NCBI RefSeq assembly: GCF_001598295.1
Contig: NZ_BCYR01000001.1
Location: 434,001-498,000 of the forward strand
Source of the DNA: Klebsiella ornithinolytica NBRC 105727 = ATCC 31898
GTDB lineage: Bacteria; Pseudomonadota; Gammaproteobacteria; Enterobacterales; Enterobacteriaceae
Direction: 5' to 3'
Length of the DNA: 64,000 bases
Position numbers and translations under genes: made by a program. Shown here one piece after another: positions 19,606-27,744 of the stretch; positions within the stretch are counted from its first letter, which is position 1; every line of letters starts with the position of its first letter. The notes beneath the pieces are model-generated. The model saw only the letters and a list, made by a program, of their open reading frames with translations. It was not told the DNA's origin and did not search any database.

Positions 19606-21591
19606 TTGAATCGTATACGCGCCGTTCCTGGCTTCGCCGTGTCGTTCGCCTGGGTCTACAGAGTGCTCTTCTGGGTCGGCTTTAGCATTGCGGCCAGCCT
19701 GTCGTTTTCTTCCCCCGTCGCGGCGCAAAGTCGTCAGATTGGCATTGATATTCCCGTGCAGTGGGTGACCGATATTGACGGGTCGATGACGCTGGAGGCG
19801 TTTCTCGCCCTGCCGGAGAGTAAGCTCAATTCGGGGCAGCGCATCCCCTCATTTGGCTACTCATCGAAAACGTACTGGTTTAAGAGCCGCCTGCCGGCGG
19901 CCGATTTTGACGGTGAATCTCGCTGGCTGCAGCTCGGCCCCTCCTTTATCGATCATCTCAGCGTTTTCTATCGTCCTGCCGGCAGCGATCTTCCGTGGAC
20001 GCACAAAGAGTTTGGCGACCACGCCTCGACCCGCGATAGTGACCTGGACTATCGTGAAAGCGTTCTGATCTTACCGCCGCCCCCTGGCGACGCGGGATAC
20101 GAGATGGTTTTTCGCCTGCGCAGCAGCAGTACCCTGATCCTGCTGGCGACGCTCTCTTCTCCACAGGAGTTTGTCAGCACCGCAACCCGGGATACCGCAT
20201 TCTGGAGCTTCTATTTTGGCCTGGCGGCGATTGCCAGCGGAATTGCCCTGTGGCTTGCCTTAGTGTTACGTCGCCGCCTGCTGTGGGGAATATGCCTGTT
20301 TTCCCTCAACTATCCGCTGGTGGCGGCGCTACACGGCTACCCGGAATGGTTTTTTGGCGATGCCGTTCTCCCCGTGCAGGATGCGATGATCAGCTACCTG
20401 TCATTGCTCAGCTACGCCACCGCGCTGTGGTTGCATAGCGAGGTTTTTGATCTTAAAAACAATATGCCGCGCCTGCACCGGCTGCTGCTCGTTGCTATTG
20501 GCGTCAATATTGTGCTTCTCGCCAGCGTGCCCCTCGGCTTTTATGGGCTGGCCATGCAGATCGAGGCAGCGATGTTCTTTATTGCCGCGCCGATTCTGCT
20601 GATCACCTCATGGCTGCTCTGGCGACGCAAAGCCATCGATTTGAATACGCTGCTGTTGGGACTGCTTCCGCCCGTCTACGTGGCCTCCGCCGCGCTGGTG
20701 CTTCTCTCGATACACGGGGTGATCCCTTTTCATAACACCATCTATTCCGCCTGGCAGTACGCGCTGATTGTTCATATTGTCACCGTCCTTATCATTGCGG
20801 TCCTGCGAGTACGGGCTGAAAATCGCAGGCTGGTGCAAAAACAACAGCTGACGCGCGAACTGCAGATCGAACGCGAAGCAAGCTTTCATCAACGTCAGTT
20901 TATGGGGATGGTGGCGCACGAGTTCAGAACGCCGCTTTCGGTTATCCAGGCCGCGCTGGAGAACCTGCGCCTGTGCTCTCCGGAGGCGGCGCAACGGCCG
21001 CGCCTGGACCGCATGCAGCGCGCCACCACGCGTCTGGTTCAGTTAACCGATAACTGTCTGGCCGATGCCCGGCTCTCATCCAGCGCGCTGCATGTCGATA
21101 AGCAAAATGCCGATCTGCTAGCGGTCATTCGCATGGCGGCAACAGTGGTTGAACTCTCGTCAAACCATTTTCTGACGATCACCCTGGCCGGGCGCACCGT
21201 CGACGCGACGACCCGTTCGCCCCCCCTCTTTGCCGATAGCGCGCTGCTGTGCATTGCGCTGGCCAATCTCCTGGACAATGCGGTGAAGTACACGCCGTCC
21301 GGCGAGATTGCGATTGCCATTCGCCCAAACGCGAACTGCTGTGAAATTGCGATCCGTGACCAGGGACCGGGTATTGCCGTCGATCATATCGACCAGATCT
21401 TTGAGCGTTACCGGCGCGGCGCAGTCCGCACCGCGACGCCCGCCGGCACCGGTCTTGGACTGTATGTCGCCCGGCAAATCATACAAGCTCACGGCGGTGA
21501 GCTTTGGCTGGCCAATAACGGTCCGACGGGATGCGAATTTGCGCTCACGCTGCCCCAGGATGACCTACCACAGCAGAAGGGTAAATCATGA
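19606..21591 (+). CDS. 7TM sensor histidine kinase (7TMR-DISM type), uncharacterised
   Basis: 661 residues from a TTG start supported by GGGGGGAG three bases upstream; the next in-frame Met would remove the signal sequence. The order is: signal/membrane segment (about 15-40), extracytoplasmic DISMED2-like beta domain (about 40-185), seven membrane segments (about 195-405), HisKA with AHEFRTPLS (phospho-His438), and HATPase with the N-box NLLDNAVKY, G1 DQGPGI and G2 GTGLGLY. DISMED2 domains resemble carbohydrate-binding folds, so a sugar-like ligand is possible but not shown. The gene overlaps the response regulator by ATGA. It is absent from the matching E. coli K-12 interval, so accessory. 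Confidence 0.88.
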   Translation: MNRIRAVPGFAVSFAWVYRVLFWVGFSIAASLSFSSPVAAQSRQIGIDIPVQWVTDIDGSMTLEAFLALPESKLNSGQRIPSFGYSSKTYWFKSRLPAADFDGESRWLQLGPSFIDHLSVFYRPAGSDLPWTHKEFGDHASTRDSDLDYRESVLILPPPPGDAGYEMVFRLRSSSTLILLATLSSPQEFVSTATRDTAFWSFYFGLAAIASGIALWLALVLRRRLLWGICLFSLNYPLVAALHGYPEWFFGDAVLPVQDAMISYLSLLSYATALWLHSEVFDLKNNMPRLHRLLLVAIGVNIVLLASVPLGFYGLAMQIEAAMFFIAAPILLITSWLLWRRKAIDLNTLLLGLLPPVYVASAALVLLSIHGVIPFHNTIYSAWQYALIVHIVTVLIIAVLRVRAENRRLVQKQQLTRELQIEREASFHQRQFMGMVAHEFRTPLSVIQAALENLRLCSPEAAQRPRLDRMQRATTRLVQLTDNCLADARLSSSALHVDKQNADLLAVIRMAATVVELSSNHFLTITLAGRTVDATTRSPPLFADSALLCIALANLLDNAVKYTPSGEIAIAIRPNANCCEIAIRDQGPGIAVDHIDQIFERYRRGAVRTATPAGTGLGLYVARQIIQAHGGELWLANNGPTGCEFALTLPQDDLPQQKGKS

Positions 21592-22283
21592 CATTACGCG
21601 TGGCCATCATTGAAGATAGCGCCGATCTCCTCGATGAACTGCTGGCCTTCCTGCGCTTTCGCGGCTTCGACGCATGGGGGGTACACAGCGCGGAAGCCTT
21701 CTGGCGGCAGCTGCATCGTGACCCGGTGGATATTGTACTGGTTGATATTGGCTTGCCTGGCGAAGATGGCTTCAGCGTTCTGGACTATCTGCATGAGCTT
21801 GGCGAGTACGGGCTGATTGTGATGACGGCCAGGGGGCATGAGCAGGATAAACTGCAGGCGTTCAATCTTGGCGCAGATTTCTATCTCATCAAGCCGGTGA
21901 ATTTTTCCGTTCTGGCAGAGACCATCCATGCGTTGGGCGCCCGGCTGATGCAGCAACACCCCGGCTCCCCGGTCGCGGCCCCCGTAGCCGAGAAATTAGC
22001 CTCTTCATCCTGGGTACTGCAGCCGGAAAACCTGGTGGCGCCGTCCGGCATAGCGCTGCCGCTGACCCAGCAGGAGCATCGGATGATGGCGCGCTTAATG
22101 CGCAATCCAGGCGAGGTCTGTCGCAAGGTCGATCTGCACGCGTTTCTTTTCCCCGATGAAATTGAGGCGGAGCTGCACCGCATTGACGTGGTGATCAGCC
22201 GACTGCGCAACAAAGCGCGACTGCACGGGGTAACATTGCCCATCCGGGCCATTTTTGGCAAAGGCCTGGCGTTTATTCCCTGA
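21588..22283 (+). CDS. Response regulator (OmpR-type architecture) paired with the 7TM kinase
   Basis: 231 residues. The receiver domain (1-120) has the acidic pair E9/D10, phospho-acceptor Asp53 in VDIGLPGEDG, Thr80 and Lys102 in LIKPV. The C-terminal domain (about 140-231) looks like a divergent winged helix: LTQQEHRMMARLMRNPGEV is followed by a recognition-helix region around HRIDVVISRLRNKAR. Translation is coupled to the kinase (ATGA at 21588-21591). Its likely targets are the small membrane protein and LuxR-type gene downstream; a 9-bp tandem repeat lies in that gap. No homologue with a known target is recognised. Confidence 0.88.
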   Translation: MTLRVAIIEDSADLLDELLAFLRFRGFDAWGVHSAEAFWRQLHRDPVDIVLVDIGLPGEDGFSVLDYLHELGEYGLIVMTARGHEQDKLQAFNLGADFYLIKPVNFSVLAETIHALGARLMQQHPGSPVAAPVAEKLASSSWVLQPENLVAPSGIALPLTQQEHRMMARLMRNPGEVCRKVDLHAFLFPDEIEAELHRIDVVISRLRNKARLHGVTLPIRAIFGKGLAFIP

Positions 22284-22387
22284 GGTTTCTCATCGCCGTC
22301 GTGCCAGCGGGCAGACGCACTCTTCGCCAGTTTTATTATCCATAAGTTATTCATTTTGCTGTTGTTGTTAATTTTTCTTATTTTTTG

Positions 22388-22405
22388 AGAGAAATGAGAG
22401 AAATG
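22388..22405 (+). promoter_or_regulatory. Tandem 9-bp repeat, candidate response-regulator site
   Basis: AGAGAAATG is repeated perfectly head to tail. Head-to-tail repeats about one helical turn apart are the usual binding pattern of OmpR-type regulators, and one such gene ends 105 bases upstream. Binding is inferred only from pattern and position. Confidence 0.35.
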
Positions 22406-22420
22406 AGACTGACAGTGAAT

Positions 22421-22434
22421 TAAGAATTTTCTTA
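22421..22434. promoter_or_regulatory. RcsB-box-like palindrome
   Basis: TAAGAATTTTCTTA has perfect 6-bp arms around TT and matches 12 of 14 positions of the RcsAB consensus. It lies 15 bases past the tandem repeat. It could link the downstream genes to the Rcs system, or be the site of the LuxR-type regulator at 22990. Confidence 0.3.
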
Positions 22435-22700
22435 CATTGACCTCATGCCGCAAATGTCGTGACCGAAATCAGCCATGCTGCGGAAGGGGAACGCGCGCCC
22501 CCTTTCGCACTAGCCAACCTGCGGACAGGCGGGGTTTAACCCTGCCAGGGTTTCGTTCAAGGCGGCGACGTTACGCGAATATTCTCTGCGGCAGACGCCG
22601 CGACGCTAGCAGCTTCACGCGGAATAACAGAATAATAATATTCGCATTCACGCCGAGGCGTATTTATCACAGCATAAAACTCAGTTAAGGATTATTCATT

Positions 22701-22838
22701 ATGGCCTTACAAACGTGGCTGGCCTTATTGCTATGCCTGTTTTTCCTCGCTGTCTCCGTTTACAGCCTTATTTCTTATATAAAAGACAGGAGAAAAGAGC
22801 GTATTCCTTTCGCGAACAGAAAAATGCGCAGAAAATAA
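22701..22838 (+). CDS. Small single-span membrane protein (45 aa)
   Basis: An ATG-TAA frame of 45 codons, preceded by AAGGA ten bases upstream. The product starts MALQTWLALLLCLFFLAVSV: one hydrophobic segment (about residues 4-26) followed by a strongly basic cytoplasmic tail containing KDRRKER and ending KMRRK. This is the classic small inner-membrane protein layout (N-out, positive-inside). It is not known to me by name. It lies between the two-component genes and the LuxR-type regulator and may be a target of either. A 7-bp hairpin (GTGGCAG/CTGCCAC, 22841-22858) follows the stop but lacks a T-run. Confidence 0.6.
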   Translation: MALQTWLALLLCLFFLAVSVYSLISYIKDRRKERIPFANRKMRRK

Positions 22839-22989
22839 TCGTGGCAGCCTCCTGCCACTGCCGTCGTGGTTATGAAAGGTTATTCTTCCGTTCATAAATA
22901 CGATATTCCTGAGACACGGCAATTGCCGTAAACGCCCGAAAGGTTGCTCGCAGCATGGCTATATGCCAGTGCCGCAGGATAGTCACGTC

Positions 22990-23607
22990 ATGAGAAAAAT
23001 AAATATCGCGATTATCAGCCGCAACACCTTCCTCAGGGCGTCGCTAATGGCAATTATCCACGATCTCACCCGGGCCAGCGACGCCCTGACGATTGAGTTC
23101 AGCGGTCACTCCAGCGAGTTGTCCGCGCAGGACATCATCATCGCTGAGATTCTCCCGGGTGAGATTCACCTCTGTAATACCAGCATTAAAAACCGTAAGA
23201 AAAACAGTTCAGTGATCATTTTGCACCGCTATGATGAGCTGCCGGAAAAGACGCGGATCGTCAACTGCCTGAAAGATGTCACCTTCGTTCCCGTGAGAAC
23301 GGTCAATATTGACAGCCTGCGTGAGATTATTGGCCGGGCGCTCGCCAGGAGTGAAGAGCCGGAGTCAAAACGGGCGCTCGACTCAACATCAATATGCGCC
23401 AACTGCCCGCACAAAAGCCTGTCGCCTTCGCAGGTCGTCGTTGCCCATGGTCTGATGAATGGCTTTGATATTGGTAAAATTTCCGCCCTTCATCAGCTCA
23501 GCCCGAAGACCGTGATTTATCATAAAAATCAGATCATGGAAAAATACGGACTGAATAATCATTATGACTTCTTTCAGTTCATTAGCGTGTTAAAAGAACG
23601 CGGATAA
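22990..23607 (+). CDS. LuxR/FixJ-type helix-turn-helix regulator
   Basis: 205 residues from the ATG at 22990 (MRKINIAIISRNTFLRA); an upstream in-frame ATG at 22963 adds nine residues with no homology. The N-terminal 115 residues have a receiver-like alternation but lack a clear phospho-acceptor Asp, so this is probably a pseudo-receiver. A CANC-PHK region follows, then a C-terminal LuxR HTH (about 140-195) with LSPSQVVVAHGLMNG and LSPKTVIYHKNQIMEKY. Regulators of this shape often control fimbriae, capsule or motility in enterobacteria. The target is unknown. Confidence 0.8.
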   Translation: MRKINIAIISRNTFLRASLMAIIHDLTRASDALTIEFSGHSSELSAQDIIIAEILPGEIHLCNTSIKNRKKNSSVIILHRYDELPEKTRIVNCLKDVTFVPVRTVNIDSLREIIGRALARSEEPESKRALDSTSICANCPHKSLSPSQVVVAHGLMNGFDIGKISALHQLSPKTVIYHKNQIMEKYGLNNHYDFFQFISVLKERG

Positions 23608-23893
23608 AATCAATCAGCGCATCTGCGCGCACAATTGAAACAGGGAAAATTAGGAATTCAACGGGTTGCTCAGGTTATCCGTTCTGAAAACAAGCTTACC
23701 CGCGGGAAATAACTTCTCATCCACCGTAGCTAACCGATAAAATTATTCACCACCCGGGTATAAAGATACTGCCGCGTATTTTTGTACCATGAAAATAATA
23801 GGTTAATCGGGGTGGATTCGTTTCGTCACATTGCCCCTTGCGTGCCTGTTGGGGGCCTCTTTTTCCGCAACATTTTCCCGCGCTATACGAGAG
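23608..23893. other. Intergenic region between the LuxR-type gene and the symporter
   Basis: About 290 bases between convergent genes, AT-rich in the middle. I see no gene. The symporter terminator lies at the right end. Confidence 0.4.
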
Positions 23894-23917
23894 AACGCCC
23901 TCCGCGAAGAGGGCGTT
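23894..23917 (-). terminator. Terminator-like hairpin of the symporter gene
   Basis: AACGCCCTC and GAGGGCGTT form a perfect 9-bp stem with a 6-base loop, 6 bases after the symporter stop on the minus strand. The following TCTCTCG is only partly T-rich. Confidence 0.65.
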
Positions 23918-23923
23918 GAGCAA

Positions 23924-25192
23924 TCAGGCCTGCACCTGCTGAGGTTGCGCTTCCGGCTCCTCTTCCTGCAACAGCCCTTCGTTTTTCGACAGCATCGCCG
24001 TGGCAATTCCGTTGCCCAGCACATTGATCGCCGAACGGCCCATATCAAGGAAATGGTCGATGCCCATCAACAGCAAAATCCCGGCGACGGGGATATTGAA
24101 GCTCGGAATCGTGGCGGCCAGTACCACCAGCGCAGAACGCGGGACCCCGGCAATCCCTTTTGATGCCAGCATCAAGGTCAGCATCATGACGGTAATTTCG
24201 CTAAAACTCAGCTGGATGTTATAAGCCTGGGCAATAAACATCGAAGCGAACGAGCAGTAGACCATCGACCCCACCAGGTTAAAGGAGTAGCCAATGGGCA
24301 GCACGAAGGAGACGATGTTGCGCGAGCAGCCAAAACTGACCAGCCGCTCCAGGGTCTTCGGATACGCCGCCTCAGAGCTGCTGGTGGTGAACGCCACCAG
24401 CACCGGATCTTTGAGCATGTTGAGCAGGCGGAAGACCTCTTTTTTCAGCACCATATAACCTACCGCCAGCAGCACCGCGCTGGTCAGCAGCACCGCGATG
24501 TAGTAGCCGCCGATAAAGGAGGCGTAGTTAAGCAAAATGCCCATCCCCTGCGAGGCGATAACCGATGAGATGGCGGCAAAAATAGCCAGCGGAGCCACGT
24601 ACATCACATATCCGGTGACCTTCAGCATGATATGAGAGACGACGTTGAGCGCGGCGACCAGCGGCGCGTTGAATTTCTCCCCCAGCGAGGCCCCGGCGAT
24701 GCCGAAGAACATCGAGAACACCACGATTTGCAGAATTTCGTTGTTCGCCATTGCCTCGGTAATACTGGTCGGGATGGTGTGAGACAGGAACCCTTTTAAG
24801 CTCATTCCGCTGACCGCAAGGCCGGTATCCACCGACTCTTTAGGAATCGCCAGGTTTAAGCCTGCGCCGGGATGTTCAATGGTCACAATCACCAGCCCGA
24901 CCAGAATAGAGAGGATCGACGAGGTGATGAACCACACCATCGCCTTACCGCCCACTCGCCCGATAGTCGCGGTTTCTCCCAGACGCATAATCCCCACCGT
25001 CAGCGTACTGAAGACTAATGGCGCAATGACCATCTTAATCAGCCGCAAGAACATGTCGGTAAAGAGCGTAATATTTTCTGCCCATGAGGTAATTGTGCCC
25101 GGAGAGGCATACGCATGAATCACCGCGCCGGAGAGGATCCCCAGCAGCATGAAAATAACGATAAACAGCGTGAGTTTGTTTGCACTTGCCAC
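23924..25192 (-). CDS. Dicarboxylate/acidic amino acid:cation symporter (DAACS family)
   Basis: 422 residues with the GltP/DctA fold: about eight membrane helices and two re-entrant hairpins, including the serine-rich FTTSSSEAAYPKTLERL. The C-terminal substrate motif MGIDHFLDMGRSAINVLGN keeps the Asp that binds the amino group and the Arg that selects acidic substrates in this family, so glutamate, aspartate or a C4-dicarboxylate is likely. The cation motif usually read N-x-D-G-(T/S) is NLVGS here: the Asp is Val. The start is a GTG with AGGGG nine bases upstream. Transcribed alone toward the LuxR-type gene; the deacylase gene follows about 240 bases upstream on the same strand. Confidence 0.88.
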   Translation of the reverse strand: MASANKLTLFIVIFMLLGILSGAVIHAYASPGTITSWAENITLFTDMFLRLIKMVIAPLVFSTLTVGIMRLGETATIGRVGGKAMVWFITSSILSILVGLVIVTIEHPGAGLNLAIPKESVDTGLAVSGMSLKGFLSHTIPTSITEAMANNEILQIVVFSMFFGIAGASLGEKFNAPLVAALNVVSHIMLKVTGYVMYVAPLAIFAAISSVIASQGMGILLNYASFIGGYYIAVLLTSAVLLAVGYMVLKKEVFRLLNMLKDPVLVAFTTSSSEAAYPKTLERLVSFGCSRNIVSFVLPIGYSFNLVGSMVYCSFASMFIAQAYNIQLSFSEITVMMLTLMLASKGIAGVPRSALVVLAATIPSFNIPVAGILLLMGIDHFLDMGRSAINVLGNGIATAMLSKNEGLLQEEEPEAQPQQVQA

Positions 25193-25429
25193 AACAATGA
25201 ACCCCTGATTTATTTAATGTATTGATTTTAATGCACATATGTTTTTTTTATCCGTATGCATTAAACATTCACCACATAAATTGAATAAAAGACGCAAGGG
25301 TTACAACTCTTTTTTAGTTATTTATCTCTGCAGTTGATAAAACTGTTGATGCATATCAATCCTCATCCACTCCGCGGCCGCCGCCGCGGATTCTGACGCC
25401 CGATGGCGGAGGTCTCCCGGCCGCCCGTT

Positions 25430-26548
25430 TTACATCGCCAGCCCCCCGCCGCCGGCATAAGGCTGCTTGCCGACTATTTTCATCACCTCGGCGCCAAAGG
25501 TGACAAATGGCGCCCGCCGGCTGGCGTAAATCAACCCGCCGACCTGCGGACGGACCGATTGAATCATATCGGTGAGAGGGTCGATAATCTCGGCCACCAC
25601 CTCATCGGCGCTGACCCACTCGCCGGGCTGTTTCAACGGTACGAGGATCCCGCTCGCCGGCGCGGTGACAATCTCTCCCCCTGAAAAGGGCAACATCAGC
25701 GTCTCCTGCTGTGGGACCGGCGGGCATGCGCCCGCCAGCACGCCGCGGTATTGCAAGTAACGGTACAGACGTTCGGCATCCTCACGAGCCAGCGCGTGAT
25801 TCACATCCTGCTGACCGCGCAGCTCCACGGTCACCGCCATACAGCCAGGCTGGCCGTGCTGCCATTGCGGAAAGCGGGCGGCCAGGCGATGCCAGGGCAA
25901 CCCGCAGGCTTCATCAAACGAGTAACCGCCGCTCTCTTGCGACAGCAGTACCGTTTCAATACCTAAAAAGGCAGCCACCACGCCGGCCTCCGCCTGCCAG
26001 GCCGGATCGGCATACAGGTGCAAAATGGCCCGATCGTCGCAGTGCAGATCCAGCACCACGTCGGCATCACAGGCCAGACTCAGCAGATGGTGGCGTAGCG
26101 CCTGAACTTCGCTGCGCAGCGGTTCGGCGGCCAGCGCCTCACGCATCGCCTCGCGCACCTGCTGCAGGTATGCTTCACGGGTCAGCGGTTCATCGGCGCA
26201 GAGATACCGCTGCGCAAGGGGGGCCAGATCGGGAAAATCGCGGTTAAAGTTGCGACCGCTCGCCAGGTCAAATCGCCCGATACCGCCGTTGAGCACCACC
26301 TGAGCCAGGCCCGGCGGGTTAGCGACCGGGACGAGGATAATTTCACCGCGCAGCTCGGCGCGCCGTTCCGCCTGGTTGAGTAATCTTTTAAGATAATGCA
26401 GAACCAGCATGCCCGGGATTTCATCGGCGTGCAGTCCCGCCTGGAGATAGATTTTTTCTCCACGGCCGGGTTCGCCAAAGTGAAAATGGGTTAATTGCCG
26501 CTGCCCACTCAACGCATGTTCGGGTAAGGTATAGTGTTTAATTTTCAT
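25430..26548 (-). CDS. M14-family zinc deacylase (AstE/aspartoacylase-like)
   Basis: 372 residues. Zinc-ligand motifs of the succinylglutamate desuccinylase/aspartoacylase branch are visible: GLHADEIPG (about 38-46, His and Glu) and DLHCDD (about 167-172, His). A C-terminal beta-barrel-like domain (about 285-365) resembles a biotinyl/lipoyl-type fold, common in this branch. These enzymes remove acyl groups from N-acyl amino acids or diamines (AstE, AspA, DoeB). The exact substrate is not known; neighbours point to a modified or acylated amino acid. AGGA lies six bases before the ATG. The start codon is only 14 bases from the GTG of the divergent Lrp gene. Confidence 0.85.
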   Translation of the reverse strand: MKIKHYTLPEHALSGQRQLTHFHFGEPGRGEKIYLQAGLHADEIPGMLVLHYLKRLLNQAERRAELRGEIILVPVANPPGLAQVVLNGGIGRFDLASGRNFNRDFPDLAPLAQRYLCADEPLTREAYLQQVREAMREALAAEPLRSEVQALRHHLLSLACDADVVLDLHCDDRAILHLYADPAWQAEAGVVAAFLGIETVLLSQESGGYSFDEACGLPWHRLAARFPQWQHGQPGCMAVTVELRGQQDVNHALAREDAERLYRYLQYRGVLAGACPPVPQQETLMLPFSGGEIVTAPASGILVPLKQPGEWVSADEVVAEIIDPLTDMIQSVRPQVGGLIYASRRAPFVTFGAEVMKIVGKQPYAGGGGLAM

Positions 26549-26562
26549 TGGACATCCTATCT

Positions 26563-27018
26563 GTGGAAAAGAAAGCCCGGCTTGACCGTATCGATCACAA
26601 GATCCTTGAAATCCTGCGCCGGGATGGCCGCATTTCTTATCAAAAGCTCTCGGAGCAGGTAAACCTCACCGCCCGTCCCTGCCTGGAACGCGTACGTGGC
26701 CTTGAGCGTGACGGCATTATCCGTGGCTACAGCGCGGTGATTGAACTCCCCGAACCGGAGCATGCCTTCGTGGTGCAGGCGCAAATTGCGCTGGCCGACC
26801 ACGGCCGCTCACAGCCGGTATTTGAACAAGAGATGCGCCAGACGCCGGAGGTGCTCGACTGCTGGCTGGTCAGCGGCAGCTTTGACTTTCTGGTGCGTAT
26901 CGGCTGTCGCAGCATGGCGCACTACTGCCAGCTGGCCGACAGCTGGCTGACCAGCAAAAAATTTCGCGTCGATAAAATCGTCACCCTGACGGAACTGCAG
27001 TCCATCAAACGCTCCTGA
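26563..27018 (+). CDS. Lrp/AsnC-family transcriptional regulator
   Basis: About 151 residues from GTG 26563 (VEKKARLDRIDHKILEILRR); a TTG at 26548 would add five residues and overlap the divergent start codon. It has an N-terminal HTH (about 10-60) with the typical LDRIDHKIL and LERVRGLERDGIIRGY, and a C-terminal RAM/AsnC ligand domain (about 65-150). Regulators of this family usually sense an amino acid and control adjacent genes. It sits between the deacylase and the ABC permease gene; its TGA and the permease TGA are back to back in TGATCA. It probably controls this cluster. Confidence 0.88.
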   Translation: MEKKARLDRIDHKILEILRRDGRISYQKLSEQVNLTARPCLERVRGLERDGIIRGYSAVIELPEPEHAFVVQAQIALADHGRSQPVFEQEMRQTPEVLDCWLVSGSFDFLVRIGCRSMAHYCQLADSWLTSKKFRVDKIVTLTELQSIKRS

Positions 27019-27744
27019 TCAGGGGCGCTTGATAAACGCCAGCCAGCGTCGTTCCGCCCGCGAAAAGAGGTAAATCAGCAAAAAAGTGCACACTAAATAG
27101 AGCGCCGCGGCCATCAGGAACGGGATAAACGGCGAGTAGGTAATGGCATAAAAGGCGCGCGCCACGCCGGTGATATCCAGCAATGTCACGGTACTGGCGA
27201 GCGAAGTGGCGTGCAGTAAAAACACCATCTCATTGTTCAGCGCCGGGATCCCGCGCCGCAGCGTAGCGGGCAGGACCAGCCGGCGAATAATCTGCCACTT
27301 AGTCATGCCATAGGCTTCCCCGGCCACCCACTCCTGACGCGGAAACGTCGCCATCATCCCCGCCAGCAATTCCGCGACATACGCCGCGGTGTTCAGCACC
27401 AGCGCCAGGGTGGCGCAGAAGGTTGCGTCGCGGAACAGCAGCCAGAACGGCCGATCGTTTTGCCAGCCCAGCTGGACGATGTCGAACTGAGACAGCCCGT
27501 AATAGATCAGCATCAGCTGCAGATAAAGCGGCGTGCTGCGGAAAAACCAGGTGAAGCCGCGCACGGGCCAGGCCAGCAGGCGCGGACCGTAGGCCTGGCC
27601 AATCGCCAGCAGCACCGCCAGCACCATGCCGGGCGCCAGGGCGAGCAAAAACAGCTCCGCCGTCATCGCCAGCCCGCTCGTGGAACCGTTGCCGTCACTC
27701 CACAGATAGCCCGGTACCGCCTCGATAAAGGTCTGCAGATTCAT
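27019..27744 (-). CDS. Polar amino acid ABC transporter permease (HisM/ArtM type)
   Basis: 241 residues with about five membrane helices and the EAA loop EWVAGEAYGMTKWQIIRRLV that docks the ATPase. It belongs to the His/Glu/Gln/Arg/opine permease group. It overlaps the second permease gene by 4 bases. No ATP-binding protein gene is present in the cluster, so the pair must borrow one, as known for some enteric amino acid transporters, or be inactive. Confidence 0.9.
   Translation of the reverse strand: MNLQTFIEAVPGYLWSDGNGSTSGLAMTAELFLLALAPGMVLAVLLAIGQAYGPRLLAWPVRGFTWFFRSTPLYLQLMLIYYGLSQFDIVQLGWQNDRPFWLLFRDATFCATLALVLNTAAYVAELLAGMMATFPRQEWVAGEAYGMTKWQIIRRLVLPATLRRGIPALNNEMVFLLHATSLASTVTLLDITGVARAFYAITYSPFIPFLMAAALYLVCTFLLIYLFSRAERRWLAFIKRP

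Larger units (their letters stand above)
22284..22700. other. Regulatory gap between the response regulator and the small membrane gene
   Basis: About 420 bases without a convincing gene. It contains a perfect 9-bp tandem repeat (AGAGAAATG twice, 22388-22405), a palindrome TAAGAATTTTCTTA at 22421-22434, and TTGACC at 22437-22442 that could be a -35, although no good -10 follows at 17 bases. The cluster looks like an activator-dependent promoter region. Confidence 0.4.

Noticed and set aside
22841-22858. Hairpin after the small membrane gene as a terminator
   Set aside because: The 7-bp stem is good, but no T-run follows.
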